DNA of 39,715 nt from Acidobacteriota bacterium. Its GTDB lineage: Bacteria > Acidobacteriota > Holophagae > Acanthopleuribacterales > Acanthopleuribacteraceae. Shown here in pieces: positions 8,322-16,500 of the stretch. The first letter of the stretch is position 1. Each line of letters begins with the position of its first letter. A program made the translations under genes and the position numbers. The notes beneath the pieces are model-generated. The model saw only the letters and a program-made list of their open reading frames with translations, did no database searches and had not been told where the DNA came from. The DNA lies in assembly GCA_030066195.1 (NCBI GenBank), contig JASJCB010000059.1, forward strand, positions 1 through 39,715, in the 5' to 3' direction.

Positions 8322-9635
8322 CTAGAAGAAATAAAGTAATTGGGCAAAAAAGCGGTCGTTGGCTTCCCAGTTCCCCCAGAAGGTTCCGGGATCGCCGTCT
8401 ATCAGATCCAGACCGGTTTCCAATTTCAGGCTGTCGCTGAAGGCGTGTTTGAATAGGGGTTGGATGAAGTTGTCGCTGTCATCCAGGTTCAGCGCGGCGC
8501 GCAGCACGATGGACGTGTCCTGGTTGATGATGAAAGAGGTATCCACCACCAGGGTATCGCGGAACGGCCGGTTGAGCCCGGAGGAAACGCGGCCTGCATT
8601 CATCTTGGTCGTGGTTTCGCTTTCGTCGATGTATTCCAAGATCAGCCGGATCTCTTCCAAGGCGCCGCCCACGTAGAAGTTTCGGTTCATGCCGACGATC
8701 CAGGTGATGAAATCATCGTCGAAATCTTCCTCGGTTTCTCGATAGGAGGCTTCCAGATGTATAGAAGTCTCGCCGAAGGCGCGGGCAAGAGCCAGACCGT
8801 ATTCGTCGATTTCGTTGAGAACCGGGGTCAGGTTGACGAACTGACCGGAGATATCGGGGGTGATTTGCACCACCGGAATGGTATCGAAACCGTGGTAGGC
8901 GATCAGCGCCAGGTCCCATCCGCCGGCCGTGCCCCAAAAACGCAGGCCGTATTGGGCATTTTCCAGGTCGTTGTCGGGCAACTGCCGATCTTGAATGACG
9001 AACGGCGGCAGGCTCGACGGATCGAAAGCCTGCAATTGGGCGAACCAGCGATTATCGGTAGTGGGAATGCGCGACGGGTTGACCCGGGGAACCATGACCA
9101 GATCGAAACCCGCATTGGCCCCGGAGTATCCCAGCGAGGCGGCAACTACGCCCAGCTTTTCGGAGGTCAGGAAATCCAGGTAATCGTAGGGGTTCAAGTT
9201 ATCGGTGGGATTATAGCTGTCGGCCTTACCCCAGGCGAAGACCTGCTTGCCCAGGCGGAAGTCCAGTTTGTCACCGGCGTATTGCAAATAAAGCTCGCGT
9301 GCATTTACGTAGTAGCGCCGGGCGCTCTCCTCAACCTCTTCGTCGATGATGCCCGCCACGAAGGGACGGGTATCGGCCCGGTACTCCAAACCGGCGACCA
9401 GCTTCCAGGTCTCGGAGAAGTCCAGGTCTAGATCTTGGGAAATCAACAATTCGAAAGGTGTTCGTTCATCATCGGTCGGGTGTTCGTCGAAGTAGTGGTA
9501 CCCGGTCAAGGCCAGTTTTCCACCTGAAAGATCCTCGGCAAGTTGGGCGCTCACGGAAATATCCTGGCCATGAGCCGAGAGAAAAAACAAAACTGGGAGA
9601 AGGCCCCATAAACCGCGTAAAGATGTCCTACACAT
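8322..9635 (-). CDS. DUF1302-like outer-membrane beta-barrel protein
   Basis: This 437-aa protein has a signal peptide (cleavage probably after SAHG near residue 24), many alternating beta strands and a C-terminus ending in aromatic residues (LLYFF), as expected for a barrel inserted by the BAM complex. Motifs such as LRLGKQVFAWGKAD-like and NPYDYLDF fit the DUF1302 family, which is repeatedly encoded next to LolA-like and RND/MMPL genes. It is the first gene of the operon; AGGAGGTG lies 6 bases before the ATG. Probable role: outer-membrane partner or receiver for the cargo of the RND system. The family call rests on pattern plus gene context. Confidence 0.8.
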   Translation of the reverse strand: MCRTSLRGLWGLLPVLFFLSAHGQDISVSAQLAEDLSGGKLALTGYHYFDEHPTDDERTPFELLISQDLDLDFSETWKLVAGLEYRADTRPFVAGIIDEEVEESARRYYVNARELYLQYAGDKLDFRLGKQVFAWGKADSYNPTDNLNPYDYLDFLTSEKLGVVAASLGYSGANAGFDLVMVPRVNPSRIPTTDNRWFAQLQAFDPSSLPPFVIQDRQLPDNDLENAQYGLRFWGTAGGWDLALIAYHGFDTIPVVQITPDISGQFVNLTPVLNEIDEYGLALARAFGETSIHLEASYRETEEDFDDDFITWIVGMNRNFYVGGALEEIRLILEYIDESETTTKMNAGRVSSGLNRPFRDTLVVDTSFIINQDTSIVLRAALNLDDSDNFIQPLFKHAFSDSLKLETGLDLIDGDPGTFWGNWEANDRFFAQLLYFF

Positions 9636-9719
9636 CAGGGCACCTCCTGTCCGGAAGTATTACCTCAGTGTACCACAAATCAAGTTGACGCAACCATGAA
9701 CAACTCTTCGGCGACCATG

Positions 9720-9725
9720 TATAAT
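9720..9725 (+). promoter_or_regulatory. Possible -10 element of the S9 peptidase gene
   Basis: TATAAT at 9720-9725 lies 42 bases before the chosen start. No good -35 is seen at the usual distance (a TTGACG at 9685-9690 is 29 bases away), so the promoter is only tentative. Confidence 0.35.
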
Positions 9726-9766
9726 GCCCATGGTTATATCCATTCATGGTCGTTGAGGAGGAGATG

Positions 9767-11944
9767 ATGAAATATATGGTTTGCGTGTTGCTCACTTTGG
9801 CAACCCTCGGGTTGACGGCGCAAGAGAAACGCCTGACAGTTGAATCCATCTTTAAGGGTGAGATCCAGCCGGCCCGCATTTCCAGGGGTTACACCTGGCA
9901 ACCCGACGGTAAGCATTACCTGAAGTTCGAAAGCGGCAAGGGCTGGATGCGCGTCAGCGCCGCCGATGAAACCGCTGAGCTCTATTTGTCCTCGGAAAAA
10001 ATCAAAGCGGCCTTCCTGAAGCAGGCGGGGTTTACCGAAAAGGCCGCCGAGTCCCTGGCCAAACGCCGCTTTGTCACCTGGAACAGTGCCCAGGATGCCG
10101 TACTTTACAACACCCGAAACGACCTGTTTGTCTACCGCATGGACACCGATGAGGCGATCCGGCTGACGCATGACGCGGCCGAAGAAGTCGGTCAGGACTT
10201 TTCACCCGACGGCACCATGGTCAGCTTTATTCGCGATTACAACATCCATCTGGTCGACCTGCAAACACGTGAGATCCGCCAGGTGACCAAAGACGGCAGT
10301 AAATCGCTGCTTTACGGTCGCTTGGATTGGGTTTATCAGGAAGAAGTCTACGGTCGCGGCAACTTCCGCGGTTATTGGTGGTCCCCTGACGGCGCCTCCC
10401 TGGCTTTTTTGCGGATCGACGAAAGCGATGTGCCGACCTACACCGTAGTCGATCACATCCCCTACCATCCCAAGTTGGAAGTCACCCATTATCCCAAGGC
10501 CGGCGATCCCAATCCCAAGACCGCGATCGGCGTGGTGCCCACCATGGGCGGCTCGATTCAATGGATGGATACCTTCGACTATGAAGGGGGCGAATTCCTG
10601 GTGGTCCGCGTGGGCTGGCACCCGGACGGGCAATCGTTCACCGCACAAATCCAGGATCGCGAACAAACCTGGTTGGATCTGGTCCACTTCGATCCCGCAA
10701 CCGGCAAAGGCAAACGCCTGCTGCGCGAAACTTCCAAGACCTGGGTCGACGTGATCGGCAACCCTCACTGGACTCCCGGCGGCAAACATTTCGTCTGGGC
10801 TTCCGAACGCGACGGTTGGCGACATCTCTACCTCTACGATGCGGAGGGCGCCCTGGTGCGTCGCCTGACCAAGGGTAAGTGGGAAGCGACCTCGCACATG
10901 GGCTTCAGCGAGGACGGCAACTTCTTTTACTTCGCCGAGAATAAGGGCAACATACTGGATCGGTACATTGCTCGGGTCGAGCTGGAAACCGGCAAAATGA
11001 CGCGCCTGTCCGAGGGCTCCGGTCAGCACAGTGCGCGACTGTCCCCCGGCGCCTATTACTTCTTTGACTTCCACAGTTCCGCGTTACATAACGGAACGCT
11101 GGAACTGCGGGACGGAAGCGGCAAATTGGTCCGTCAAATGGCCGATGCCGATATGAGCCCGCTCGATCCCTATGAATTGTCAAAGCCCGAGTTCCTGAAG
11201 GTGAAAACCCGCGACGGCTTTGTGATGGAAGCCATGATGATCAAACCGCCGGGCTTCGACAAAAAGAAGAAGTACCCGGTCATGAGCTACACCTACAGCG
11301 GTCCGCACGCGCCCCAGGTGCGCAACCGTTGGGGCGGCAACCGCTACCTTTGGCACCAGATGCTGGCTCGCGACCTGAACTGCATCATCTGGATTTGCGA
11401 TAACCGCACGGCCAGCGGCAAGGGCAAGGTAAGCACCGACCCGCTGTATATGAACTTCGGCGAATTGGAGTTGCAGGACCTGGAAGACGGTATGAAATGG
11501 CTGATCAAACAGGGCTATGTGGACGAAAAACGCATCGGTATCTGGGGCTGGAGCTACGGTGGTTATATGACGCTGTACACGCTGACCCACTCCAAAATGT
11601 TCAGTGTCGGCATTTCCGGCGCCCCGGTGACCGACTGGCGCGATTACGACACCATCTACACCGAGCGCTATATGAAGATGCCCCAGAACAACCGCGAGGG
11701 TTACATCAAAACCAGTCCGGTTCACGCCGCGAAGAACCTGCACGGTAAACTCTTGATCATCCACGGCACCATGGATGACAACGTCCACTTGCAGAATACC
11801 ATCCAAATGATCTACGCCCTGCAAAACGAAAGCATTCCCTTCGAAATGATGCTTTATCCACGCGCGCGGCACGGGGTGCGCAAACCGGCCCATGTGCTGC
11901 ACATGTACAACATGATGACCGAATTCCTCAAACGGAACCTGTAA
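9767..11944 (+). CDS. Secreted dipeptidyl-peptidase IV-like S9 peptidase
   Basis: This 725-aa exported serine peptidase has a signal peptide (MKYMVCVLLTLATLGLTAQ), an eight-bladed DPP-IV N-terminal propeller and a C-terminal alpha/beta hydrolase. The propeller carries the double glutamate (DWVYQEEVYGR), which in DPP-IV holds the free amino group of the substrate. The triad is visible: Ser596 in GWSYGG, Asp670 in GTMDDNVH and His702 in ARHGVRKP. Such enzymes release N-terminal dipeptides, often after proline, in the periplasm or outside the cell. The start at 9767 sits 6 bases after GAGGAG; the ATG at 9764 and an upstream frame start at 9746 are less likely. A gene for a secreted protein follows 13 bases downstream. 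Confidence 0.92.
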   Translation: MKYMVCVLLTLATLGLTAQEKRLTVESIFKGEIQPARISRGYTWQPDGKHYLKFESGKGWMRVSAADETAELYLSSEKIKAAFLKQAGFTEKAAESLAKRRFVTWNSAQDAVLYNTRNDLFVYRMDTDEAIRLTHDAAEEVGQDFSPDGTMVSFIRDYNIHLVDLQTREIRQVTKDGSKSLLYGRLDWVYQEEVYGRGNFRGYWWSPDGASLAFLRIDESDVPTYTVVDHIPYHPKLEVTHYPKAGDPNPKTAIGVVPTMGGSIQWMDTFDYEGGEFLVVRVGWHPDGQSFTAQIQDREQTWLDLVHFDPATGKGKRLLRETSKTWVDVIGNPHWTPGGKHFVWASERDGWRHLYLYDAEGALVRRLTKGKWEATSHMGFSEDGNFFYFAENKGNILDRYIARVELETGKMTRLSEGSGQHSARLSPGAYYFFDFHSSALHNGTLELRDGSGKLVRQMADADMSPLDPYELSKPEFLKVKTRDGFVMEAMMIKPPGFDKKKKYPVMSYTYSGPHAPQVRNRWGGNRYLWHQMLARDLNCIIWICDNRTASGKGKVSTDPLYMNFGELELQDLEDGMKWLIKQGYVDEKRIGIWGWSYGGYMTLYTLTHSKMFSVGISGAPVTDWRDYDTIYTERYMKMPQNNREGYIKTSPVHAAKNLHGKLLIIHGTMDDNVHLQNTIQMIYALQNESIPFEMMLYPRARHGVRKPAHVLHMYNMMTEFLKRNL

Positions 11945-11957
11945 GGAGCCTTCTTTT

Positions 11958-12779
11958 ATGTTGCCCGGCCCGGTCGTGCTGTTGTTGTCCCTGGTTTTTG
12001 TGACCGGGGACCTGCGCCCGACCGGGGACATAACCCGCGACTTCAACCATCTGGAAGATATGCTCGCGACTTCGATCGAAAACTCCGGTGACCAAAATGA
12101 AGCCGCGGCCCAAAATTTGGAGCAGGCTCTGGCCCGCCTTTTGGAAACCGTTGCCGAAACTGTTCTTGCCGAGGTGGAAACCGGCAATGCGCCGGGTCTG
12201 GAAATGAAGGTAATCGGCGAGCGTCTGTTCGGAGAAGAGCCGGTGCTGCCGGCCGAGGATAAACGCGACGGCCGCTGGTATTTCAAGCCTATTCTTTTCG
12301 AGGGACGCGCGGAGTACCTGTATATTTTCGGACTGAAGATGGCAGGCGATCACACCATTCGCCTGAAGCAAGTCACCCTCTTTTTTCACGACGCGCCCCC
12401 GTTGATTCACGATCAGTGGTTCCAAATGCAAGACGGCAACGGGTACTCCTGGCCCGAAACCGAATTCACCCCCTGGCTTCCCGCCTGGTCGGATGGAAAG
12501 CCGCCCCGAGCTCGGCGGTTTAAGGCCATGGAGATTCTGGGTACGGCACAGGACGGCGACCGCGAGGCAACGCTCACTCTGATCTTTCAGGTTCCCGATC
12601 CCAATCAACGCCCTTTTTTGGATGCACTGGCCCGTTTGGAGGCATTACGGGAATCATGGCGAGAATTGGACACGAAAACCCCCGGTCTCCAACAGCGAGC
12701 CGTCGATTTGAGGAACCTGGCCCCGCTCCTTAACCTGACATCATGTTTCGGCCCGCCTTTGCCGCGTCAACGTCCTTAA
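11958..12779 (+). CDS. Secreted protein of unknown function
   Basis: I do not recognise this 273-aa protein. It has a hydrophobic N-terminus (PGPVVLLLSLVFVTG) suggesting export, then an acidic helical stretch to about residue 75 (DFNHLEDML, ENLEQALARLLETV-like), and a mixed region with many aromatic residues (GRWYFKPILF, AEYLYIFGLKM, WFQMQDGNGYSWPETEF). A final helix-rich tail ends in PLPRQRP. AAGGAG lies upstream at a suitable distance. It follows the DPP-IV-like gene by 13 bases, so the two are likely co-transcribed; it could help secretion or activity of that peptidase, but nothing in the sequence proves this. Confidence 0.7.
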   Translation: MLPGPVVLLLSLVFVTGDLRPTGDITRDFNHLEDMLATSIENSGDQNEAAAQNLEQALARLLETVAETVLAEVETGNAPGLEMKVIGERLFGEEPVLPAEDKRDGRWYFKPILFEGRAEYLYIFGLKMAGDHTIRLKQVTLFFHDAPPLIHDQWFQMQDGNGYSWPETEFTPWLPAWSDGKPPRARRFKAMEILGTAQDGDREATLTLIFQVPDPNQRPFLDALARLEALRESWRELDTKTPGLQQRAVDLRNLAPLLNLTSCFGPPLPRQRP

Positions 12780-12785
12780 GTGTTT

Positions 12786-12810
12786 GGAGCCGGGCCGGCC
12801 CCCCGGCTCC
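12786..12810. terminator. Strong GC hairpin between convergent genes
   Basis: GGAGCCGGG (12786-12794) pairs perfectly with CCCGGCTCC (12802-12810) across a 7-base loop. It lies between the ends of the convergent secreted-protein and YHS genes. The following T run is short and broken (TGGTTTCGG), so it may be a weak or Rho-assisted terminator. Confidence 0.55.
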
Positions 12811-12842
12811 TGGTTTCGGCGATGTGGCTGATTAGAAGAAAT

Positions 12843-13274
12843 TCACTTCAAAACCTTCGGCCAGTTGGCGTCTGCTTTTTCGATGTAGCCGGTAATGTCT
12901 TTTTCCCACTTCTTCTGGATGCCCCTGTCGTAGTTCAGGTACAACTTGCCGTCCACAATCTTCCAGGCATCGGGTTCCGTCTTGGCGGTGCTGCCCTTGG
13001 CCACGGCGTAGGCACAGTAGCCGCCGTATTGAGGCGCGTATTTCTCGGGATCGGCCTTGAAACTGTTCAGGTTGGCCCGGCTTGCGAAATACCAGGTGGC
13101 GCCGTTCCATTGGTGGGTGTGGGCGTCCTTGCCCTCTACCGGTCTGTTTTGAAGATGATAGGCTACCGTGTCGTAGCCGCGAATGGCCTTGCCTTTCTTT
13201 TGGAACACGGCGGGCTTACCGGCAAAAACAGCTGTACTCAACAGAAAAACAGTGAAAACCAGGATACGTGACAT
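12843..13274 (-). CDS. Exported YHS-domain protein
   Basis: This 143-aa protein has a signal peptide (MSRILVFTVFLLSTAVFAG) and a YHS-type core: GYDTVAYH, then WYFASRANLNSFKADPEKY and GGYCAYAVAKG. It closely follows the common stand-alone secreted YHS proteins of about 140-150 residues. These are presumed to bind a metal or an organic ligand in the periplasm; the family function is not settled. The single cysteine in GGYCAYA is typical. The ATG at 13274 has AGGAG upstream; the longer frame to 13346 adds a non-signal-like leader and was rejected. It is monocistronic and divergent from the M1 peptidase gene. Confidence 0.85.
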   Translation of the reverse strand: MSRILVFTVFLLSTAVFAGKPAVFQKKGKAIRGYDTVAYHLQNRPVEGKDAHTHQWNGATWYFASRANLNSFKADPEKYAPQYGGYCAYAVAKGSTAKTEPDAWKIVDGKLYLNYDRGIQKKWEKDITGYIEKADANWPKVLK

Positions 13275-13369
13275 GAGACCGCTCCTTGAACTTGTGTAAG
13301 AATGATATGACGGATAATGACCCGGCGCCTCGGCCTTCCGTTTCATCGTGATCCAACGTCATTTCTCGG

Positions 13370-14983
13370 ATGGATATTCCCATGACGGCATTTCTTTTCT
13401 TGTTTTTGTTGACAACTGCCGGCGACACGCTCGATTCCGGCGGCATCTTATCACCGGACCAGGCGGCTTACGATACCAAGGACCTCCACCTGGCCTTGAC
13501 CGTCGACCCCGACACCAAAACCATTGCGGGAACGGCAACGCTCACCCTGGCTTTGACGCGGCCCGGTCTCAAGGTGATCGAGTTGGACCTGTACGAAGCA
13601 TTCAAGGTGACTCGCGTTCAAGTCAACCAATCGTTGCGACCTTTCAAAAGAGTGGGTCACAAATTACTGATCGGGATCGACAAACCCGTCGAAACCATGG
13701 TCGTAAGCATTACCTACAGCGGGCCTCCGTTGGTAGCTCGCAACCCGCCTTGGGACGGCGGCTTCAATTGGAGCCGCACCGATTCCGGCCAACCCTGGGT
13801 GGGTGTCAGTTGCCAGGGGATGGGCGGCCTGGTCTGGTTCCCCTGCAAGGTGCATCCGTCGGATAAGATCGAGGGCCTGCATTTGGAAATCACCGTTCCC
13901 AAACCGTTCTACTGTGCGGCCAACGGGCTGCTGGAGAAAATCGAACCCGCCGGCGCCGGCAAACACACCTTCCATTGGAAGAGCCGTTATCCCATCAGCA
14001 CCTACAATATCTCGATCAACATCGCCGACTATGAATTACTGCAAGCGCAATGGCGGGGCATGCCGGTGATTTTGTACATGCTGCGCGAGTACCAGAAAGC
14101 CGACCAGGTAAGCGGCGATGACCGCGATTACGCCGAGAAAAAGAAAACGCTGCTGGACCAGACTCTGGCTTATCTGGACTTCCAGTCGGAACTCTTCGGC
14201 GAATACCCCTGGAAAGAAGAGAAACTGGGTATCGTGCACACGGACTACAAGGGGATGGAACACCAGACCATCAACAGCTACGGCAGTCACTTCGTTATCG
14301 AAGACGGCGTGGATGACCTCCTGCTGCACGAATTGGCCCATGAGTGGTGGGGCAACAAGGTGTCGGTGGCCGACTGGGCCGAGAGTTGGATTCACGAGGG
14401 CTTTGCAACTTATGTCAGCCTGCTTTGGCGTGAACGTTTCGCAAACAAGGAAGCAGCGGCGGGTATGCTGGATCGTTTCTACAAGAGCATCGGCAAGGAA
14501 CGCCCCTTGATTCGAAAACCCAACGCCAAAGCATCGGAATCCTTCACCGGCGACGTCTATTATCGCGGCGCCCTGGTACTGCACAGCCTGCGTTATCTGG
14601 TGGGTGATGAAATCTTCTTTCCCCTACTGCGCCGCTTCTGCGAGAAGCCGGGCTACGTGACCACGCAAGGCTTCCGGGAACTGGCCGAGGAAATGACCGG
14701 TCGCAAGCTGGACTGGTTCTTTCAGGTCTACGGCTACGAGGAGCACCCGCCCGCGCTGAAGATAACCAAACAGGAGGGTGTGGTCGATTTCCAGTGGCAT
14801 ACGCCCACCTTCAACATGCCCCTGGAGATCATTCTCGACGGACCGGCCGGCCCCCAAACCGTTCGCCTGAACTTCAGCGACGGCAAGTCTCGCCTGATGA
14901 TCCCTGAAGACCGCACCTGGAAATTGGACCCTGAGCGCAAAGTCTATAAGCGGGTTATCGACAAGGCCGAGCCTAGCGACTGA
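13370..14983 (+). CDS. Secreted M1 family zinc aminopeptidase
   Basis: This 537-aa protein has a signal peptide, an N-terminal beta-sandwich domain and an M1 catalytic domain. Zinc ligands are His320 and His324 in HELAHEWWGN with Glu343 in WIHEGFATY, exactly the HEXXH-X18-E spacing; Glu321 is the general base. The substrate-binding GXMEN motif appears as GMEHQT just upstream, and VYYRGALVLHSLR carries the likely transition-state tyrosine. The protein lacks the long C-terminal helical domain of the 850-residue M1 enzymes, so it belongs to the short bacterial type. Start is uncertain between ATG 13370 and ATG 13382; neither has a strong ribosome binding site. Its 3' end overlaps the convergent downstream gene by 11 bases. 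Confidence 0.9.
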   Translation: MDIPMTAFLFLFLLTTAGDTLDSGGILSPDQAAYDTKDLHLALTVDPDTKTIAGTATLTLALTRPGLKVIELDLYEAFKVTRVQVNQSLRPFKRVGHKLLIGIDKPVETMVVSITYSGPPLVARNPPWDGGFNWSRTDSGQPWVGVSCQGMGGLVWFPCKVHPSDKIEGLHLEITVPKPFYCAANGLLEKIEPAGAGKHTFHWKSRYPISTYNISINIADYELLQAQWRGMPVILYMLREYQKADQVSGDDRDYAEKKKTLLDQTLAYLDFQSELFGEYPWKEEKLGIVHTDYKGMEHQTINSYGSHFVIEDGVDDLLLHELAHEWWGNKVSVADWAESWIHEGFATYVSLLWRERFANKEAAAGMLDRFYKSIGKERPLIRKPNAKASESFTGDVYYRGALVLHSLRYLVGDEIFFPLLRRFCEKPGYVTTQGFRELAEEMTGRKLDWFFQVYGYEEHPPALKITKQEGVVDFQWHTPTFNMPLEIILDGPAGPQTVRLNFSDGKSRLMIPEDRTWKLDPERKVYKRVIDKAEPSD

Positions 14984-16484
14984 CCACGATGGGTGTCACA
15001 TCGCTCACCAACAGATTGCTTCGGTTGGAGAAGACCTCCTGGTTCCCACGCGTAACCCGGCATTTATACATGCTCGAGTCTGATCTTTCTACCGAAAGCA
15101 AGGTCAATTCCGGCCCGTTCTCGCCGGAAAGCGGCGATCCCTCGCGAAACCACTGGTAGGTAAACGGCTCGGAACAATCCACCACCACGCGAAGAACGAC
15201 ATTATCGCCGGGAACCGCACGCGTGAAGGCCGCGGGTTGACCGATGATAAACACCGCATCATCCGCGCCGGCAACCGTTTTCCGTCCCCGGCCGATCTCC
15301 GCCTCACCCGGGATGCAGTGCGGCTTTTGTTCAGATCCGCCGTAGGGAGCCGCATCGGGCTCCCCGGCATTGGTGACCAGGACCATAGACCAGTTCAACA
15401 TCACGTCCGCCAAATTGTCGGGGTTGGTGACAACCGCGTCCAGCGTAATCCTTTGCACCGCATCCAGGGAAAGGGAAGCATCCGTAAACACAATATCGGC
15501 GGTTCGATATAACGTGCGGCCTTCCAATTGGAAGGGTTCCTTCAGTTCCACCATGGAACTCGCACCGCGCCAATTGAGATCCTGCTCGGAGGCAAAACCG
15601 TAACCACCGCGCCCCTCTGTACTCAAGCGTACGTAGGAGCCCGCGTGCAATTGACTGAGGGGAGAGGCGCCGTTATCGGGGCAGGAAACGTCAAGGGTCA
15701 GGCTGTCGGCCGGCCCGGCGCCGACCGGTGTCGCGGTACAGGTATTCTCACGAGCAAGACCTATCGTGAGATTATCGGCGAAGGACGGCATGCCCGCGGC
15801 GCCGGCCGCAAAAACTCCGGGAGCAATTTCAGCACGTGCGTCGAAGGTTTCCAGGGTCAGGTCCAGATTGGCATCGCCGGCCTCCGCATAATCTGTCCGG
15901 CTCAAGTCCAGGCACAATAAGGTGGAAACGGCGTCACGAGGATGGGCGCCGGGCAGGACATCGTCCAGGCGGCTGTTGAAGGCAAGGTTGGAGGGAACCG
16001 AATCGGCGACAACGGAGTCACGCGCGGAAACGCCGATGGTCCAGCGCACCGGGTTCGACGGATCGGGCGCCAGGGGAATCCCGTCGCGCTGCAACCATTC
16101 ACTGCCGGGACGTTGAATACGCAGCCACAAGGCGCGTTCTCCCTCTACCTGGCGAACAATAGACGCGGTATCGCCCGGGGCGACCACGGATGTCCGAGCC
16201 TCGCTGCCGCCGTATTGCAAAGCCAGGAAGATGGGCAGACCGGCGTTGTCGACCCTACTCGCGTCGACCAGGGTGGTGCACAATACAGCGCCCTCGGGCA
16301 GACTGACCTTGATAAAAACCGGATCGGTCGGAGTCGCATCGGCAAATTCATCGCCGTTGACCACGAAGGTAACCGCACCCCCCTGCCCGGATGTTCCGCT
16401 TCGATCCAGCACCGGCATGGCGGTTTCCAATTGAATGCCGGCGGTCAGAGACAATGCCGGAACCAGAAATAACCAAAACTTCAT
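14973..16484 (-). CDS. Secreted Ig-domain protein, paralogue of the next upstream gene
   Basis: This 503-aa exported protein starts MKFWLFLVPALSLTAG (signal peptide), with a GGGAAGGTGG ribosome binding site. The body is beta-rich with paired cysteines and no recognised catalytic motif. The C-terminus is an Ig-like domain, seen as TYQWFREGSPLSG followed by SMYKCRV. Several blocks match the neighbouring 16501-18480 product, for example LEGRTLYRTADIVF here and LDGQTLYRTVDLVW there, and YVRLSTEGRGGYGFA against LRLSTPDRVPYGFA. The two arose by tandem duplication and are probably co-transcribed, with a 16-base gap. This copy lacks the dockerin-like end of its sister. Likely a cell-surface or secreted binding protein. 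Confidence 0.75.
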   Translation of the reverse strand: MKFWLFLVPALSLTAGIQLETAMPVLDRSGTSGQGGAVTFVVNGDEFADATPTDPVFIKVSLPEGAVLCTTLVDASRVDNAGLPIFLALQYGGSEARTSVVAPGDTASIVRQVEGERALWLRIQRPGSEWLQRDGIPLAPDPSNPVRWTIGVSARDSVVADSVPSNLAFNSRLDDVLPGAHPRDAVSTLLCLDLSRTDYAEAGDANLDLTLETFDARAEIAPGVFAAGAAGMPSFADNLTIGLARENTCTATPVGAGPADSLTLDVSCPDNGASPLSQLHAGSYVRLSTEGRGGYGFASEQDLNWRGASSMVELKEPFQLEGRTLYRTADIVFTDASLSLDAVQRITLDAVVTNPDNLADVMLNWSMVLVTNAGEPDAAPYGGSEQKPHCIPGEAEIGRGRKTVAGADDAVFIIGQPAAFTRAVPGDNVVLRVVVDCSEPFTYQWFREGSPLSGENGPELTLLSVERSDSSMYKCRVTRGNQEVFSNRSNLLVSDVTPIVVSR

Positions 16485-16500
16485 CACAATCCACCTTCCC